A stretch of DNA of 64,000 nt from Sphingopyxis witflariensis (GTDB taxonomy: Bacteria > Pseudomonadota > Alphaproteobacteria > Sphingomonadales > Sphingomonadaceae). Each line of letters begins with the position of its first letter. The first letter of the stretch is position 1. Positions 35,573-45,805 of the stretch are shown here, piece after piece. Position numbers and translations under genes: made by a program. The stretch covers positions 1 to 64,000 of the forward strand of contig NZ_NISJ01000009.1 of the NCBI RefSeq assembly GCF_002205635.1. Direction: 5' to 3'. Under the pieces are notes generated by a model. That model was not told the DNA's origin. It did not search any database and worked only from the letters and a program-made list of their open reading frames with translations.

Positions 35573-36679
35573 TCAGCCTTCCAGCGCGGCGCGGATCGCC
35601 GCCGCGAGCCCGCGCGTTTCATCCTCGGTGCCGATCGTCATGCGCAGCGCATGCGGCAGGCCCTGCGACGGCAACCAGCGCACGATATAGCCCGCCTCCA
35701 TCAGCGCATTGTTCATAGCCTCGGCGGTGACCTTGCCCTCGAACAACACGAGCAGGAAATTGGTCGCCGACGGCACGACGCGGACGCCATGATTGCCGAG
35801 GCTTTCGAGCTCGGCCTTCAACCAGCTGCGCCATTCGGCGTTCTGCGCGCGGCTCTGATTGACGAAATCATCGTCGCCGATCGCCGCGATCGCGGCTTCC
35901 TGACCGCAGCGCGTTACGTTGAACGGCGCGCGAATCTTGTGGAGCGCCGAAATCACCTCGCTCGACGCATAGCCCCAGCCGATGCGTTCGGCAGCAAGCC
36001 CGTGGATCTTCGAAAAGGTGCGCGTGACAAACACATTGGCCGCGGTTTCGGCGAGCGCGAGCCCGTCGTCATCCTCGTCGGCTTCCAGATATTCGGCATA
36101 GGCCTGGTCAAGCACGAACAGCACATCGGCGGGCAGCCCGGCGTGGAGCCGCGCAATGTCGGCGCGCGACGACAGGGTGCCGGTCGGATTGTTCGGATTG
36201 GCAACGAAGACGACGCGCGTCTTGTCGGTTACCGCCGCGAGCAACGCATCGACATCGGTCGCGTAATCGCAATCGGGCGCCTCGACAGGCGTCGCGCCAA
36301 CGCGGCGTGCAGCGATTTCATAGACGGCGAAGCCATAGCGCACGTACAGAACTTCATCGCCCGGCCCGGCATAGGCGCTCGTCGCGAGGTGGAGCAGTTC
36401 GTCCGAACCGGTGCCATAAATCACGCGCGCCGGATCAAGGTCATATTTCGCCGCGATCGCCTCGCGCAGCGCCGCCGCGCCCGGATCGGGATAGCGCGCC
36501 AGATCATCGGCGGCGGCGCGAAACGCTGCCCGCGCCTTCTCTCCGGTGCCGAGCGGATTCTCGTTCGCCGACAGTTTGACGAGCGGCCGGCCATCGGCGC
36601 CCGCCGATTTTCCGGGAACATAGGGAGCGATGCCGCTGATCCACGGCTTCGGCTGCAAGATACGGGTCGTTTCGGTCAT
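35573..36679 (-). CDS. hisC: Histidinol-phosphate aminotransferase
   Basis: 368 residues, fold-type I PLP aminotransferase. The start region is [10 protein letters not shown], the substrate-binding NPNNPTG lies in [12 protein letters not shown], and the PLP lysine is in [18 protein letters not shown]. It belongs to histidine synthesis and in many alphaproteobacteria also transaminates aromatic keto acids, which fits its coupling to tyrA. It is divergent from metX with a 78-base gap. I see no clear SAM riboswitch in that gap. Confidence 0.93.
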   Translation of the reverse strand: MTETTRILQPKPWISGIAPYVPGKSAGADGRPLVKLSANENPLGTGEKARAAFRAAADDLARYPDPGAAALREAIAAKYDLDPARVIYGTGSDELLHLATSAYAGPGDEVLYVRYGFAVYEIAARRVGATPVEAPDCDYATDVDALLAAVTDKTRVVFVANPNNPTGTLSSRADIARLHAGLPADVLFVLDQAYAEYLEADEDDDGLALAETAANVFVTRTFSKIHGLAAERIGWGYASSEVISALHKIRAPFNVTRCGQEAAIAAIGDDDFVNQSRAQNAEWRSWLKAELESLGNHGVRVVPSATNFLLVLFEGKVTAEAMNNALMEAGYIVRWLPSQGLPHALRMTIGTEDETRGLAAAIRAALEG

Positions 36680-36757
36680 GCGCGGCGTTTAACGCGTGAC
36701 GGCGCTGAGTCCAGTCCGTTGACAGCCCGCGCCCGCCCGCTTAGCCCCCGCCGCATC

Positions 36758-37879
36758 ATGGCGAGCATGCTCAACCAGATTCAGCACCAGAACGTGACGA
36801 TCCGCGCAGCCCTGCCACTCGACAGCGGCCAGCGGCTCGACGCGGTCACCATCGCCTGGCAAAGCTATGGGACGCTGAACGCCGACAAATCCAACGCGGT
36901 GCTGATCTGCCACGCTCTGACCGGCGACCAATATGTCGCGAGCGACCATCCGGCGACGGGCAAGCCCGGCTGGTGGGCGCGCATGGTCGGTCCGGGCAAG
37001 CCGATCGACACCGACCGTTTCCACGTCATCTGCGCCAATGTGCTCGGCAGTTGCATGGGGTCGAGCGGCCCCGCCACCCCCGACGCCGCGACCGGCCAGC
37101 CGCTGGCGATGCATTTTCCCGTCATCACCATCGGCGACATGGTACGCGCGCAGGCGATGCTGCTCGACCATCTGGGTGTCGCGCGTCTGCACGCCGTCGT
37201 CGGCGGGTCGATGGGCGGGATGCAGGCGCTCGCCTGGACCGTCCATTATCCTGAGCGCATCGCGTCGGCGGTCGTCATCGCCAGCGCAGCGCGTCATTCG
37301 GCGCAAAATATCGCGTTTCACGAGGTCGGGCGACAGGCGATCATGGCCGACCCCGATTGGCAGGATGGTCAATATTACGCGAGCAACCGCGCCCCGACCA
37401 AGGGGCTCGCGGTCGCGCGCATGGCGGCGCACATTACCTATTTGTCCGAAGCCGGACTGACCGAGAAATTCGGCCGCCGCCTTCAGGCGCGCGACATAAA
37501 AAGCTTTGGCTTTGACGCCGATTTCCAGATCGAATCCTATTTGCGGCATCAGGGGCTGGCCTTCACCGACCGTTTCGACGCCAACGCCTATCTCTATATC
37601 ACCCGCGCGATGGATTATTTCGACCTCGCCGACCCGCACGACGGGCGACTTGCCGGAGCGTTTGCGGCGGCGAAGGATGTGCGCTTCACCTTGGTCAGCT
37701 TCGACACCGACTGGCTCTATCCGACCAGTGAATCGCGCCGTATCGTCCAGGCGCTGCAAAGCGTCGGCGCGGCGGCGAGCTTCGTTGAACTGTCGGCGCC
37801 CTTCGGCCACGACAGCTTCCTGCTCGACGTCCCCGCACTCGACCGGATCATCGCCGGCGCATTAACGGCGGGCATCTGA
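36758..37879 (+). CDS. metX: Homoserine O-acyltransferase MetX
   Basis: 373 residues from ATG 36758; ATG 36767 is an alternative. Alpha/beta hydrolase fold with nucleophile Ser in [11 protein letters not shown], Asp in [10 protein letters not shown] and His in FGHDSFLLD. The oxyanion region [12 protein letters not shown] is typical of MetX. It activates homoserine for methionine synthesis using acetyl- or succinyl-CoA; the acyl donor cannot be assigned by eye. MetW starts two bases after its stop, the usual metXW operon. Confidence 0.94.
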   Translation: MASMLNQIQHQNVTIRAALPLDSGQRLDAVTIAWQSYGTLNADKSNAVLICHALTGDQYVASDHPATGKPGWWARMVGPGKPIDTDRFHVICANVLGSCMGSSGPATPDAATGQPLAMHFPVITIGDMVRAQAMLLDHLGVARLHAVVGGSMGGMQALAWTVHYPERIASAVVIASAARHSAQNIAFHEVGRQAIMADPDWQDGQYYASNRAPTKGLAVARMAAHITYLSEAGLTEKFGRRLQARDIKSFGFDADFQIESYLRHQGLAFTDRFDANAYLYITRAMDYFDLADPHDGRLAGAFAAAKDVRFTLVSFDTDWLYPTSESRRIVQALQSVGAAASFVELSAPFGHDSFLLDVPALDRIIAGALTAGI

Positions 37880-37881
37880 CC

Positions 37882-38475
37882 ATGGCGCTGCGTCCCGACC
37901 TTGCGACGATCGCCAACGCCGTGCCCACCGGCGCGCGCGTTCTCGACGTCGGCTGCGGCGACGGCGAGTTAATGGCGGCGCTGCAAACCAAAAGCGTCGA
38001 TGCCCGCGGGCTGGAGATTGATCCCGCCAATGTCACCGCGGCGATCGCGCGCGGGCAGTCGGTGGTTCAGGGCGACGCCAACCGCGACCTCGCCGATTAT
38101 CCCGGCGACGCCTTCGACTACGCGATCCTGTCGCAGACGCTGCAAACGACCGAGCGCCCCGATCGCGTGATCGACGAGCTGCTGCGCATCGCGCCGCGCG
38201 CCTTCGTCAGCTTTCCCAATTTCGCGCATTGGCGCGTCCGGCTGGCATTATTGTGGGGCGGCCGCATGCCGGTGACGCGGCTGCTGCCCGTCGCTTGGTA
38301 TGAAACTCCGAACATCCACCATGTCACGGTCAGCGATTTTCGCGACCTGCTGCGCGCCAAGGGCATCGCGGTCGAGGGGGCCTGGTATCTGTCGGGCGAC
38401 AAGCCGACGAGCGACGCCGCCGCAAGCTGGCGCGCCGAGCACGCCATTTTCCTGATCAGCCGCGCGGCTTCCTGA
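37882..38475 (+). CDS. metW: Methionine biosynthesis protein MetW
   Basis: 197 residues with a class I methyltransferase-like fold: VLDVGCGDGELMAAL (motif I), GLEIDPANV, then YAILSQTLQTTERPD and the family-specific FPNFAHWRVRLALLWGGRMP. MetW partners MetX and is needed for its activity in several proteobacteria; true methyltransferase activity is unproven. Its 3' end overlaps the end of the convergent TetR gene by 20 bases. Confidence 0.93.
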   Translation: MALRPDLATIANAVPTGARVLDVGCGDGELMAALQTKSVDARGLEIDPANVTAAIARGQSVVQGDANRDLADYPGDAFDYAILSQTLQTTERPDRVIDELLRIAPRAFVSFPNFAHWRVRLALLWGGRMPVTRLLPVAWYETPNIHHVTVSDFRDLLRAKGIAVEGAWYLSGDKPTSDAAASWRAEHAIFLISRAAS

Positions 38476-39088
38476 TCCCGTCGGCGATCAGCGCATTGGC
38501 GCGGCCGGCGACCCCGGCAATATCCTCGCGCCGGTCCCAGACGCCGTAGCGCAGCCCCAGAAACACGTTCATCCCCATGATCGCCCAGGCCTCCACCTCG
38601 CCGATCCCGCCCCGCAATTCGTCCGCATCCGCCCCGGCGGCCAGACGCGCGGCGATACGTTCGGCGGTCGTCGCATAATGGCCGCGGAAACTGTCGGGAT
38701 CGACGAACTCGGCCTCGTCGATGATGCGATAAATTTCCTGATGCTCGCGCGCGAAGTGGAGGAAGGCGGCGAGCGCACGGCCTTCGGCATCGATCGCGCC
38801 TTGGGCGCCCTCCATCGCCGGGGCAACATGGTCACGCACCCGGCCCGACATGTCGGCGACAAGTGCGCGGAAGATGGCATCCTTCGAATCGAAATAGGTA
38901 TAAAAACTGCCAAGCGCCGTACCGGCGCGGCGGGTGATGTCGCTGATCGAGGCATCGTGGAAACCACGCTCGCCAAATTCGATCGCCGCGGCGTCGAGCA
39001 ATTTGCGCAGCGTTCGCCGCCCGCGCTCGGTGCGCGGCGCCTTTTCCGGGTTACCGGCATCTTCTGCTGCTGATCGCGGCTCGTCCAT
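38456..39088 (-). CDS. TetR-family transcriptional regulator
   Basis: 210 residues from the ATG at 39088. The N-terminal helix-turn-helix is TLRKLLDAAAIEFGERGFHD, then ISDITRRAGTALGSFYTYF, the standard TetR DNA-binding unit. The C-terminal ligand domain (about 85-210) is helical. It is divergent from the TonB-dependent receptor gene at 39297 and likely represses it in response to a small hydrophobic compound. Confidence 0.87.
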   Translation of the reverse strand: MDEPRSAAEDAGNPEKAPRTERGRRTLRKLLDAAAIEFGERGFHDASISDITRRAGTALGSFYTYFDSKDAIFRALVADMSGRVRDHVAPAMEGAQGAIDAEGRALAAFLHFAREHQEIYRIIDEAEFVDPDSFRGHYATTAERIAARLAAGADADELRGGIGEVEAWAIMGMNVFLGLRYGVWDRREDIAGVAGRANALIADGIRKPRG

Positions 39089-39296
39089 AGCTGCCCCTGC
39101 GTCCTTCCCGCTCCATTCGCCCGCACCGCCATCGTGGCTTTTCCGCACCACTGGCAAGCAAAAAACGTTCGGTACAACTTCCAAGTTGAAACTTGGTTCA
39201 CCTTTCATTATTGGACGTGCCGCGGCTTGGCAAGCACCGGGCCCAAAAAGAATGACAAGGGTGGCGAGGGGTCACCCGTCCATTGGGAGACTCTTC

Positions 39297-41699
39297 ATGC
39301 GTCCTTTCGCCCGCCAGCTTCGCCGTGCCGTCCTCGCCACGAGCGCGCTTTCGCTGCTCGCCTTCGCGCCGACCGCCGCTTTCGCACAGGACGAAGGCGC
39401 GAGCGCCGACGCCGACGATGGCGACATCATCGTCACCGCACGCCGTCGCGACGAGCGGCTGATCGACGTGCCGATCGCGGTCACCGCGATTTCAGGCGCC
39501 GCACTCGAAGCCGCAGGCGCGATCGACATCACCGATGTCCAGAATCAGGCGCCGAACGTCACGCTCGAAAATTCGCGCGGCACCAATTCGACCCTCACCG
39601 CCTTCATCCGCGGCGTCGGCCAGCAGGATCCGGTTCCGGGTTTTGAGGCCGGGGTCGGCATCTATCTCGACGATGTCTATCTCAACCGCCCGCAAGCCGC
39701 GGTGCTCGATATTTACGACGTCGAACGCATCGAAGTGCTGCGCGGGCCGCAGGGCACGCTTTACGGCCGCAACACCATCGGCGGCGCGATCAAATATGTC
39801 ACCAGGCGCCTGCCTGCCGACTTCTCGCTCAAGCTGCGCGGCACCTATGGCAGCTATGATCAGGCCGACGGCGTCCTGACCGTCAGCGCGCCGGTCGGCG
39901 ACATGCTGCGCGTCGGTGGTTCGGTCGCGCGGCTGTCGCGCGGCGGCTTCGGCGACAATCTCAACATTCCGGGTGTCGAAAATTACAACAAGGATGTCTG
40001 GGCGGCGCGCGGCACGGTCGAATTCGGTTCGCCCGACGACCGCTTCCTCGTTCGCCTGTCGGGCGATTACACCCGCGACAAGTCCGACCCGCGCAACGGC
40101 CACCGCCTCCTCCCCAGCCTGCTTACCGGGGCGCCTGTGCTGGGCGATGTCTACGACACCCGCGCCGGGCTCAACAATCCGAAGCAGGACGTCGAGGCCT
40201 ATGGTTTCGCAATGAACGTCCGCGCCGCGCTGTCGGACGAACTGACACTGCGTAGCATCTCGTCATTCCGCAAGGACACGAGCTTCACTCCCATCGATTT
40301 CGACGCACTGCCGACGGTCGATGTCGATGTGCCGGCGGTTTATCGCAACGAACAGATCAGCCAGGAATTCCAGCTTCTCTATGAAAGCGACCGGCTGAGC
40401 GGGCTCCTCGGCTTCTATTATCTCGACGCCAAGGCCGCGACCGCGTTCGACGTCATCCTCGCGACCACCGGGCCGCTGCTGCCGTCGCCCGCCACGCTGC
40501 CGGTCTCCGCCGGCTTCGGACAGCTGACTGCAGGGGACGTACGGACCGAAACATGGTCGGTGTTCGGCGATTTCACCTTCGACATCAACGATTGGCTCAG
40601 CGTCTCGGCGGGCGGACGCTTCACGCGCGACACGCGCGAATCGACGATCCTGAAAGTGAACCGGTTCGGCGGCGCGTCGCCGCAATTCGGCGGCAACGGG
40701 GCCAATTTTGGCGCACCGCTCACTAATTTCCACGGCAAGGCAACCTTCGAGAAATTCACGCCGCGCGCCTCGGTATCGGTCAAACCCAGCGAGGATATGC
40801 TCGTCTATGCCTCTTACTCAAAGGGCTTCAAGGGCGGCGGCTTCGACCCGCGCGGCGACGCCAGCCGCACGCCGAACACCGATGGCGTCGCTGGCCCCCC
40901 GACCTATCAGGAAATCTACGACTTCTTCCTGTTCGAGCCTGAAACGGTCGACAGCTATGAAGTCGGGATCAAGGGTACCGTCCTCGACCGCGCGGTCACC
41001 TATGCGCTGACCGGTTTCTATGCCGACTATAAAAATGTCCAGATACCGGGATCGGTTGGGGTCGATGCCAATAATGACGGCGTGTTCGAAGGTTTCGCCG
41101 GTGTCACCACCAACGCCGCCGCCGCGAGCTTCAAGGGTGTCGAGGCCGAAGTGCAGGCGCGTTTCGCGCGTGACTTCGCAGGCGCCGGGTCACAGATCAC
41201 GCTCGGCGGCACGCTCGGCTATATCGACGCACAATATGACGAGTTCAACACGATCATCGCCGGCGCGGCGGTCGATGTCTCCGATTTCCGCGCGATCCAG
41301 AACACGCCGAAATGGACAGCGGCAGGCACGCTGGGCGTCAGCCTTCCGATGATGGGCGGCATGATCGGCACCTCGACGACGCTCTCTTATCGCAGCAAGA
41401 CCAACCAGTTCGAAACGCCGAGTCCGTTCCTCGACCAAAAGGGCTATACGCTGCTCGACGCGAGCATCGTGTGGACCGCTGAGGACGATCGTTTCAGCCT
41501 GGGCCTCCACGGCAAGAATCTGACCGACAAGCAATATATCACCTCGGGCTATCAGTTCGCGGCGGGCAATGCGATCACCGGCCAGCCGATCCTGAGCCCC
41601 ACGGGCAACATCACCCCGACGCTCGGCCGCGAGGGCGTGGTCACCGCCTTCTACGGCAACCCGCGCCAGATCTTCGTCACCGGCACGGTGAAGTTCTGA
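39297..41699 (+). CDS. TonB-dependent receptor
   Basis: 800 residues from ATG 39297, with a signal peptide ending PTAAFAQ. The TonB box region precedes the plug (DIIVTARRRDERLIDVPIAV), which has FIRGVGQQD, IYLDDVYLNRPQ and VERIEVLRGPQGTLYGRN. The barrel follows and ends IFVTGTVKF with the terminal Phe. It has no STN domain, so it does not signal through FecR. The ligand is unknown; the divergent TetR and the nearby CoA-thioester catabolic genes suggest uptake of an organic compound. Receptors of this YLDDVY type are expanded in sphingomonads. Confidence 0.9.
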   Translation: MRPFARQLRRAVLATSALSLLAFAPTAAFAQDEGASADADDGDIIVTARRRDERLIDVPIAVTAISGAALEAAGAIDITDVQNQAPNVTLENSRGTNSTLTAFIRGVGQQDPVPGFEAGVGIYLDDVYLNRPQAAVLDIYDVERIEVLRGPQGTLYGRNTIGGAIKYVTRRLPADFSLKLRGTYGSYDQADGVLTVSAPVGDMLRVGGSVARLSRGGFGDNLNIPGVENYNKDVWAARGTVEFGSPDDRFLVRLSGDYTRDKSDPRNGHRLLPSLLTGAPVLGDVYDTRAGLNNPKQDVEAYGFAMNVRAALSDELTLRSISSFRKDTSFTPIDFDALPTVDVDVPAVYRNEQISQEFQLLYESDRLSGLLGFYYLDAKAATAFDVILATTGPLLPSPATLPVSAGFGQLTAGDVRTETWSVFGDFTFDINDWLSVSAGGRFTRDTRESTILKVNRFGGASPQFGGNGANFGAPLTNFHGKATFEKFTPRASVSVKPSEDMLVYASYSKGFKGGGFDPRGDASRTPNTDGVAGPPTYQEIYDFFLFEPETVDSYEVGIKGTVLDRAVTYALTGFYADYKNVQIPGSVGVDANNDGVFEGFAGVTTNAAAASFKGVEAEVQARFARDFAGAGSQITLGGTLGYIDAQYDEFNTIIAGAAVDVSDFRAIQNTPKWTAAGTLGVSLPMMGGMIGTSTTLSYRSKTNQFETPSPFLDQKGYTLLDASIVWTAEDDRFSLGLHGKNLTDKQYITSGYQFAAGNAITGQPILSPTGNITPTLGREGVVTAFYGNPRQIFVTGTVKF

Positions 41700-41710
41700 C
41701 AGTCACTCGA

Positions 41711-41793
41711 CGTCATTGCGAGGAGCGAAGCGACGCGGCAATCCAGAGTGTGTACAAGCCGCCCTGGATTGCTTCGCTTCGCTCGCAATGACG
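41711..41793. repeat. Long inverted repeat of the GTCATTGCGAG type
   Basis: CGTCATTGCGAGGAGCGAAG at the left is mirrored by GCTTCGCTCGCAATGACG at the right, with GGCAATCCAG/CTGGATTGC inner arms. It lies between the convergent receptor and CoA-transferase genes. Palindromes of this type are widespread in bacterial intergenic regions and may act as transcript ends. Confidence 0.75.
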
Positions 41794-41813
41794 GAAACTA
41801 CGACCAAGTGCGA

Positions 41814-42959
41814 TCAACCCGCCAGCGGCGGTGCGCCCGTCGGCGCCACCATCCGCTCGCCGTCGATGACGATCGGGCTCGCGAGCCCGTCGACGAATGC
41901 ACCATCGGGGCGGAAACGCATCCCGCGCGCCTGAACCTGCGGATTGGCAAACACCCCGGCGAGGTCATTGATCGGTCCCGCGGGGACGTCCTCGGCTTCC
42001 AGCGCATCCGACAAGGGCTGTGCGTCCCACCCCGCGATCTTCGCCGCCAGCATCGGAATCAATTCGCGCCGATTCGCGAGCCGCGCCGAATTATTCGCAA
42101 AGCGTGCGTCCTCGGCCCAGCCGGGCTCGCCCAATATCGTGCACAGCTTGTGAAACTGGCGATCATTGCCGACCGCGATCACCAACTGGCCGTCGGCGGT
42201 CGCGAACGCCTGATAGGGCACGACATTGGCGTGGCCATTGCCCATGCGTGACGGCGACACCCCGCTCGCCAGATAATTGGCCGCCTGATTGGCGAGTACC
42301 CCGACCTGACAATCGAGCAGCGCCATGTCGATATGCGCGCCCTTTCCGGTGACGTCACGGCGTCGCAAGGCGGCAAGAATCGCGACAGTCGAATACATGC
42401 CGGTGAAGACATCGGCATAGGCGATTCCGGCCTTTTGCGGCGCACCATCGGGTTCGCCGGTCAGCGACATCGCGCCGCCCATCGCCTGGATGATGAAATC
42501 ATAGCCCGCGCGGTGGGCATAGGGGCCGGTCTGTCCGAAGCCGGTGATCGAACAGACAATCAGCTGCGGAAAATCGGCGCAAAGCGTCGCCGGGTCGAGC
42601 CCATATTTGGCGAGCCCGCCCAGCTTGTAGTTTTCGATGACGACATCGGCATCGGCGATCAGCGCACGGACCTCAGCCTGCCCCTCGGCGGTCGCAATGT
42701 CGATCGCAACCCCCGACTTGCCGCGATTGGTGCTGTGATAATAGGCCGCACCCAGATTCGCGCCATCGTCGCCCATGATGAAGGGCGGGCCCCAGCTACG
42801 CGTGTCGTCGCCGACGCCGGGGCGCTCGACCTTGACCACCTCGGCGCCCAGGTCGGCGAGCAATTGCCCGCACCATGGCCCCGCGAGAACCCGCGCCAGT
42901 TCGACGACGCGGATTCCCGCCAGCGGCGTGGGCCCGAAGCCCGCCGGTGCCTCAGCCAA
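41814..42959 (-). CDS. CaiB/BaiF-family (class III) CoA-transferase
   Basis: 381 residues. Class III CoA-transferase features: [20 protein letters not shown] at the start, [18 protein letters not shown], and the catalytic Asp region [16 protein letters not shown]. It overlaps the upstream glutaryl-CoA dehydrogenase gene by eight bases. This pairing suggests a succinyl-CoA:glutarate (or related dicarboxylate) CoA-transferase that makes the dehydrogenase substrate. The specific substrate is inferred from context. Confidence 0.87.
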   Translation of the reverse strand: MAEAPAGFGPTPLAGIRVVELARVLAGPWCGQLLADLGAEVVKVERPGVGDDTRSWGPPFIMGDDGANLGAAYYHSTNRGKSGVAIDIATAEGQAEVRALIADADVVIENYKLGGLAKYGLDPATLCADFPQLIVCSITGFGQTGPYAHRAGYDFIIQAMGGAMSLTGEPDGAPQKAGIAYADVFTGMYSTVAILAALRRRDVTGKGAHIDMALLDCQVGVLANQAANYLASGVSPSRMGNGHANVVPYQAFATADGQLVIAVGNDRQFHKLCTILGEPGWAEDARFANNSARLANRRELIPMLAAKIAGWDAQPLSDALEAEDVPAGPINDLAGVFANPQVQARGMRFRPDGAFVDGLASPIVIDGERMVAPTGAPPLAG

Positions 42960-44154
42960 AAGCGGGGATGCCGGTGATTGCGCGGCCGAGGATCAGCGCA
43001 TGGACGTCATGCGTCCCTTCATAGGTGTTCACCGTCTCGAGATTCACCGCATGGCGGATCACATGATAGTCGGCCGAAATGCCGTTGCCGCCGTGCATAT
43101 CGCGCGCGACGCGGGCGATATCGAGCGCCTTGCCGCAATTGTTGCGCTTGAGCAGGCTGATCGCGTCGGGAATGAGCCGACCTTCGTCGATCAACCGGCC
43201 GACGCGCAGCGCCGTTTGCAGCCCCAATGCAATTTCGGTGAGCATGTTGGCGAGCTTGAGCTGGACGATCTGGTTCGCCGCGAGCGGACGCCCGAACTGC
43301 TTGCGGTCGAGCGTATATTGGCGCGACGCCTCATAGCAGAATTCGGCGGCGCCCATCGCGCCCCAGCCAATGCCGTAACGCGCGCGGTTGAGACAGCCGA
43401 AGGGGCCTTTGAGCCCCGACACTTCGGGAAGCAGCGCATCTTCGCCGACTTCGACCCCGTCCATCACAATCTCGCCGGTGATCGATGCGCGAAGGCTCAC
43501 CTTGCCCTCGATCTTCGGCGCCGACAGACCCTTCATGCCCTTTTCGAGCAGGAAGCCGCGAATCGCGCCGTCGTGCGCGTCGGACTTCGCCCAGACGACG
43601 AAAACATCGGCGATCGGCGAGTTGGTGATCCACATTTTCGCGCCCTTGAGGCGGTATCCGCCCGCAATCTTCTCGGCGCGGGTGCGCATGCCGCTCGGGT
43701 CGCTGCCCGCATCGGGTTCGGTCAGGCCGAAGCAGCCGATAAGTTCGCCCGACGCGAGCCCGGGCAGGAAGCGCTGCTTCTGCTCTTCGCTGCCATAGGC
43801 GTTGATCGGGTGCATCACGAGCGAGCTTTGCACCGAACAGGCCGAACGATAGCCCGAATCGACGCGCTCGACTTCGCGCGCGATAAGCCCGTAGCTGACA
43901 TAATTGAGCCCCGCGCCGCCATATTTCGGGTCGATCGTCGCGCCAAGCAGCCCGAGTGCGCCCATTTCGCGCATGATCTCGCGATCGAAACGCTCGTCGA
44001 GAAAGGCCGAGGTGACGCGCGGCAGCAGTTCGGCTTCGGCGTAGCTGCGCGCGGTATCGCGCACCATCCGCTCTTCTTCGCTGAGTTCGGCATCGAGTTG
44101 CAACGGGTCGAACGGATCGAGCGCCTCGATGCGCTGTTCATCGGCGTGGGCCAT
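42952..44154 (-). CDS. Glutaryl-CoA dehydrogenase-like acyl-CoA dehydrogenase
   Basis: 400 residues of acyl-CoA dehydrogenase fold: [13 protein letters not shown] and [18 protein letters not shown] contact FAD, and the catalytic Glu lies in [20 protein letters not shown]. The YEGTHDVH context and the [20 protein letters not shown] segment are those of GcdH, which oxidises and decarboxylates glutaryl-CoA to crotonyl-CoA in lysine and tryptophan degradation. It is transcribed with the CoA-transferase downstream. Confidence 0.9.
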   Translation of the reverse strand: MAHADEQRIEALDPFDPLQLDAELSEEERMVRDTARSYAEAELLPRVTSAFLDERFDREIMREMGALGLLGATIDPKYGGAGLNYVSYGLIAREVERVDSGYRSACSVQSSLVMHPINAYGSEEQKQRFLPGLASGELIGCFGLTEPDAGSDPSGMRTRAEKIAGGYRLKGAKMWITNSPIADVFVVWAKSDAHDGAIRGFLLEKGMKGLSAPKIEGKVSLRASITGEIVMDGVEVGEDALLPEVSGLKGPFGCLNRARYGIGWGAMGAAEFCYEASRQYTLDRKQFGRPLAANQIVQLKLANMLTEIALGLQTALRVGRLIDEGRLIPDAISLLKRNNCGKALDIARVARDMHGGNGISADYHVIRHAVNLETVNTYEGTHDVHALILGRAITGIPAFG

Positions 44155-44199
44155 ATCGGTGAGCTTTCTCTGCGGCGAGCAGCCCTCCCGGGACGCACG

Positions 44200-45096
44200 C
44201 TATGGTGTCGGTTCGGCCTCTTTGCGGGCCATTGCGGCAGCGGGACTGTCGCGTGGCTCCAATATCGCCGCGGTCTCGATCAGGTCAAGCGCGCGCCGCG
44301 CTTCATGATAGCGGCGCGCATCGATCAGCCAGTCATTCGCAGCAGCCGCGCCCGGCATCGCCTGTACCTCTTCGATCGCCTTGTCGACCTGCCCGCCCGC
44401 CAGATAGCGGCGTGCTCGCTCAAGTCGTTCCGATGCGCGCGGCGATTGCGTTCCCGCAGGCCGCACGACAAACAATTCGGACAATTCGCGGCGCAGACCG
44501 GTCCACAGGCTACCGCTGCCCTCGCTCCGTCCGACCAGATGGGGCGACAGTGCGTCGAGTTCGGCGCGCAATTGTTCAAGCGTTACGGGCTCGCGCGAGG
44601 TTTCGATAATCGTCTTGACCGCATTGGGCTGATCGTCGCCGAAGCGCAGCCGCAATTGCGCCTCAAGATAGCCAAGCGACAACCCGCGATCGATCGCACG
44701 GCGCACCGCAAAGGCGACCAGCAGCCCTTCGGCGCGCGAGGCATTGCCCGACGCCGATGCTGCCTCGAGGGTGATGCGCGACAATCTTTGTTCGAGGTCG
44801 GCCACCCGCGCCGCGAGCGCGTCGGCGCCATCGACCGGCGTGACAACCAGCGGGACCTGACCGCCACTCGCCGGATCGCCCGCCACCACCACCGCGCCGC
44901 CGCTGGACGCGTCGGCGACTTTCGTTGCCGTCTCTGCATTCTTATCGGTGAGCCAGCGGTTCATCGCCCAGCCGCCGCCGGCAATGCCGATCAGCACCAG
45001 GATGAAGGCACCGATGGCGAGGGCGCGGAAGGAAAGCCCCCGTCTCGGGGCCACACCATCCGCTGGCGAGGACGTGTCGATAGTATCGATTGCCAT
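44200..45096 (-). CDS. Mitofilin/Mic60-like inner-membrane protein
   Basis: 298 residues from the ATG at 45096. A cytoplasmic tail is followed by one membrane helix (ALAIGAFILVLIGIAGGGWAM, near residues 26-46) and a periplasmic region. That region has a coiled coil (VADLEQRLSRITLEA) and a C-terminal helical part (RRYLAGGQVDKAIEEVQAM) matching alphaproteobacterial Mic60/COG4223. Mic60 homologues shape intracytoplasmic membranes and contact outer-membrane proteins. The position 19 bases after hemD is the conserved alphaproteobacterial location. Confidence 0.78.
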   Translation of the reverse strand: MAIDTIDTSSPADGVAPRRGLSFRALAIGAFILVLIGIAGGGWAMNRWLTDKNAETATKVADASSGGAVVVAGDPASGGQVPLVVTPVDGADALAARVADLEQRLSRITLEAASASGNASRAEGLLVAFAVRRAIDRGLSLGYLEAQLRLRFGDDQPNAVKTIIETSREPVTLEQLRAELDALSPHLVGRSEGSGSLWTGLRRELSELFVVRPAGTQSPRASERLERARRYLAGGQVDKAIEEVQAMPGAAAANDWLIDARRYHEARRALDLIETAAILEPRDSPAAAMARKEAEPTP

Positions 45097-45115
45097 ATGT
45101 CTCTTTCGAACGACC

Positions 45116-45805
45116 CTATTTTTGGCCCTTGTGGCACAAAGCATGCGCCTCTGCCAACAATGCCGCATCGTCGGGGCGCTCGGCAACCCCTATGGCAGCC
45201 CAGCCCGCACCCGCCGCCGCCGCGACCTTCGGGCTGATCGCGGCGAGCCGTAAATGCGCACGAGATCCGCCGACAAGCTCGGAAATCCGTGCCGCGCCGC
45301 GCGTCGAATGCGCGAGCAGCACCGCCGGCGCAGCGATCATCTGCCCCCACTCCGGTGCGGGATCGATCGGATCGACCGCATAGCAGGGGAGCGGCACCAG
45401 CGTCGCGCCCAGCGTATCGAATATCGACCGGTCGCGCGCGCAAAGCCATAATATATTGTGGATATTTCGCGACGTCATGGTGCCAAGAAGGTCTTGCCCG
45501 TCGGTGGATCCAGTCATTTCAACGGGCAACCCCGCAGCCTCCAGCGCAGCCGCGGTCGCCGACCCGACAGCATAGACGGGCAGCGACGCCAGTCGCGCAA
45601 GATCGGGGCCCGCGAGGCGGGCCGCCTGCGCGCTGGTCACAAGCAAAGCGTCGAAACATTCTATCGCAGGAGCTGTCCAGGCCAGGGGCGCCGCCGTAAA
45701 CAGCGGCAAATAATGGGCATCAAGCCCCAGCGCTTTTGCCCGCCCGACCGTCGCCGCGCCGCCCGGATCGGGGCGGGTGACGATCAGCGGCAAGCCAGCT
45801 CTCAT
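45116..45805 (-). CDS. hemD: Uroporphyrinogen-III synthase
   Basis: 229 residues, two similar alpha/beta lobes with low sequence conservation as is normal for HemD. Supportive segments are LIVTRPDPGGA at the start, ALLVTSAQAARLA, VYAVGSATAAALEAAG and VLLAHSTRGAARISELVGG. It closes hydroxymethylbilane into uroporphyrinogen III. It overlaps hemC by ATGA and precedes the Mic60-like gene, the standard haem operon of the group. Confidence 0.88.
   Translation of the reverse strand: MRAGLPLIVTRPDPGGAATVGRAKALGLDAHYLPLFTAAPLAWTAPAIECFDALLVTSAQAARLAGPDLARLASLPVYAVGSATAAALEAAGLPVEMTGSTDGQDLLGTMTSRNIHNILWLCARDRSIFDTLGATLVPLPCYAVDPIDPAPEWGQMIAAPAVLLAHSTRGAARISELVGGSRAHLRLAAISPKVAAAAGAGWAAIGVAERPDDAALLAEAHALCHKGQK

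Noticed and set aside
35045..36757. Upstream extension of the metX frame by 570 residues
   Set aside because: It runs antisense through tyrA and hisC. MetX similarity begins only at about 36758.
36680..36757. Possible SAM riboswitch before metX
   Set aside because: The 78-base gap shows no SAM-II-like pseudoknot pattern and is too short for most SAM classes.
41711..41793. CRISPR-like repeat
   Set aside because: It is a single inverted repeat with no spaced direct copies and no cas genes nearby.
42775..45237. 820-residue open frame on the plus strand
   Set aside because: Antisense to the CoA-transferase, glutaryl-CoA dehydrogenase and Mic60-like genes; Arg/His-rich translation without motifs.
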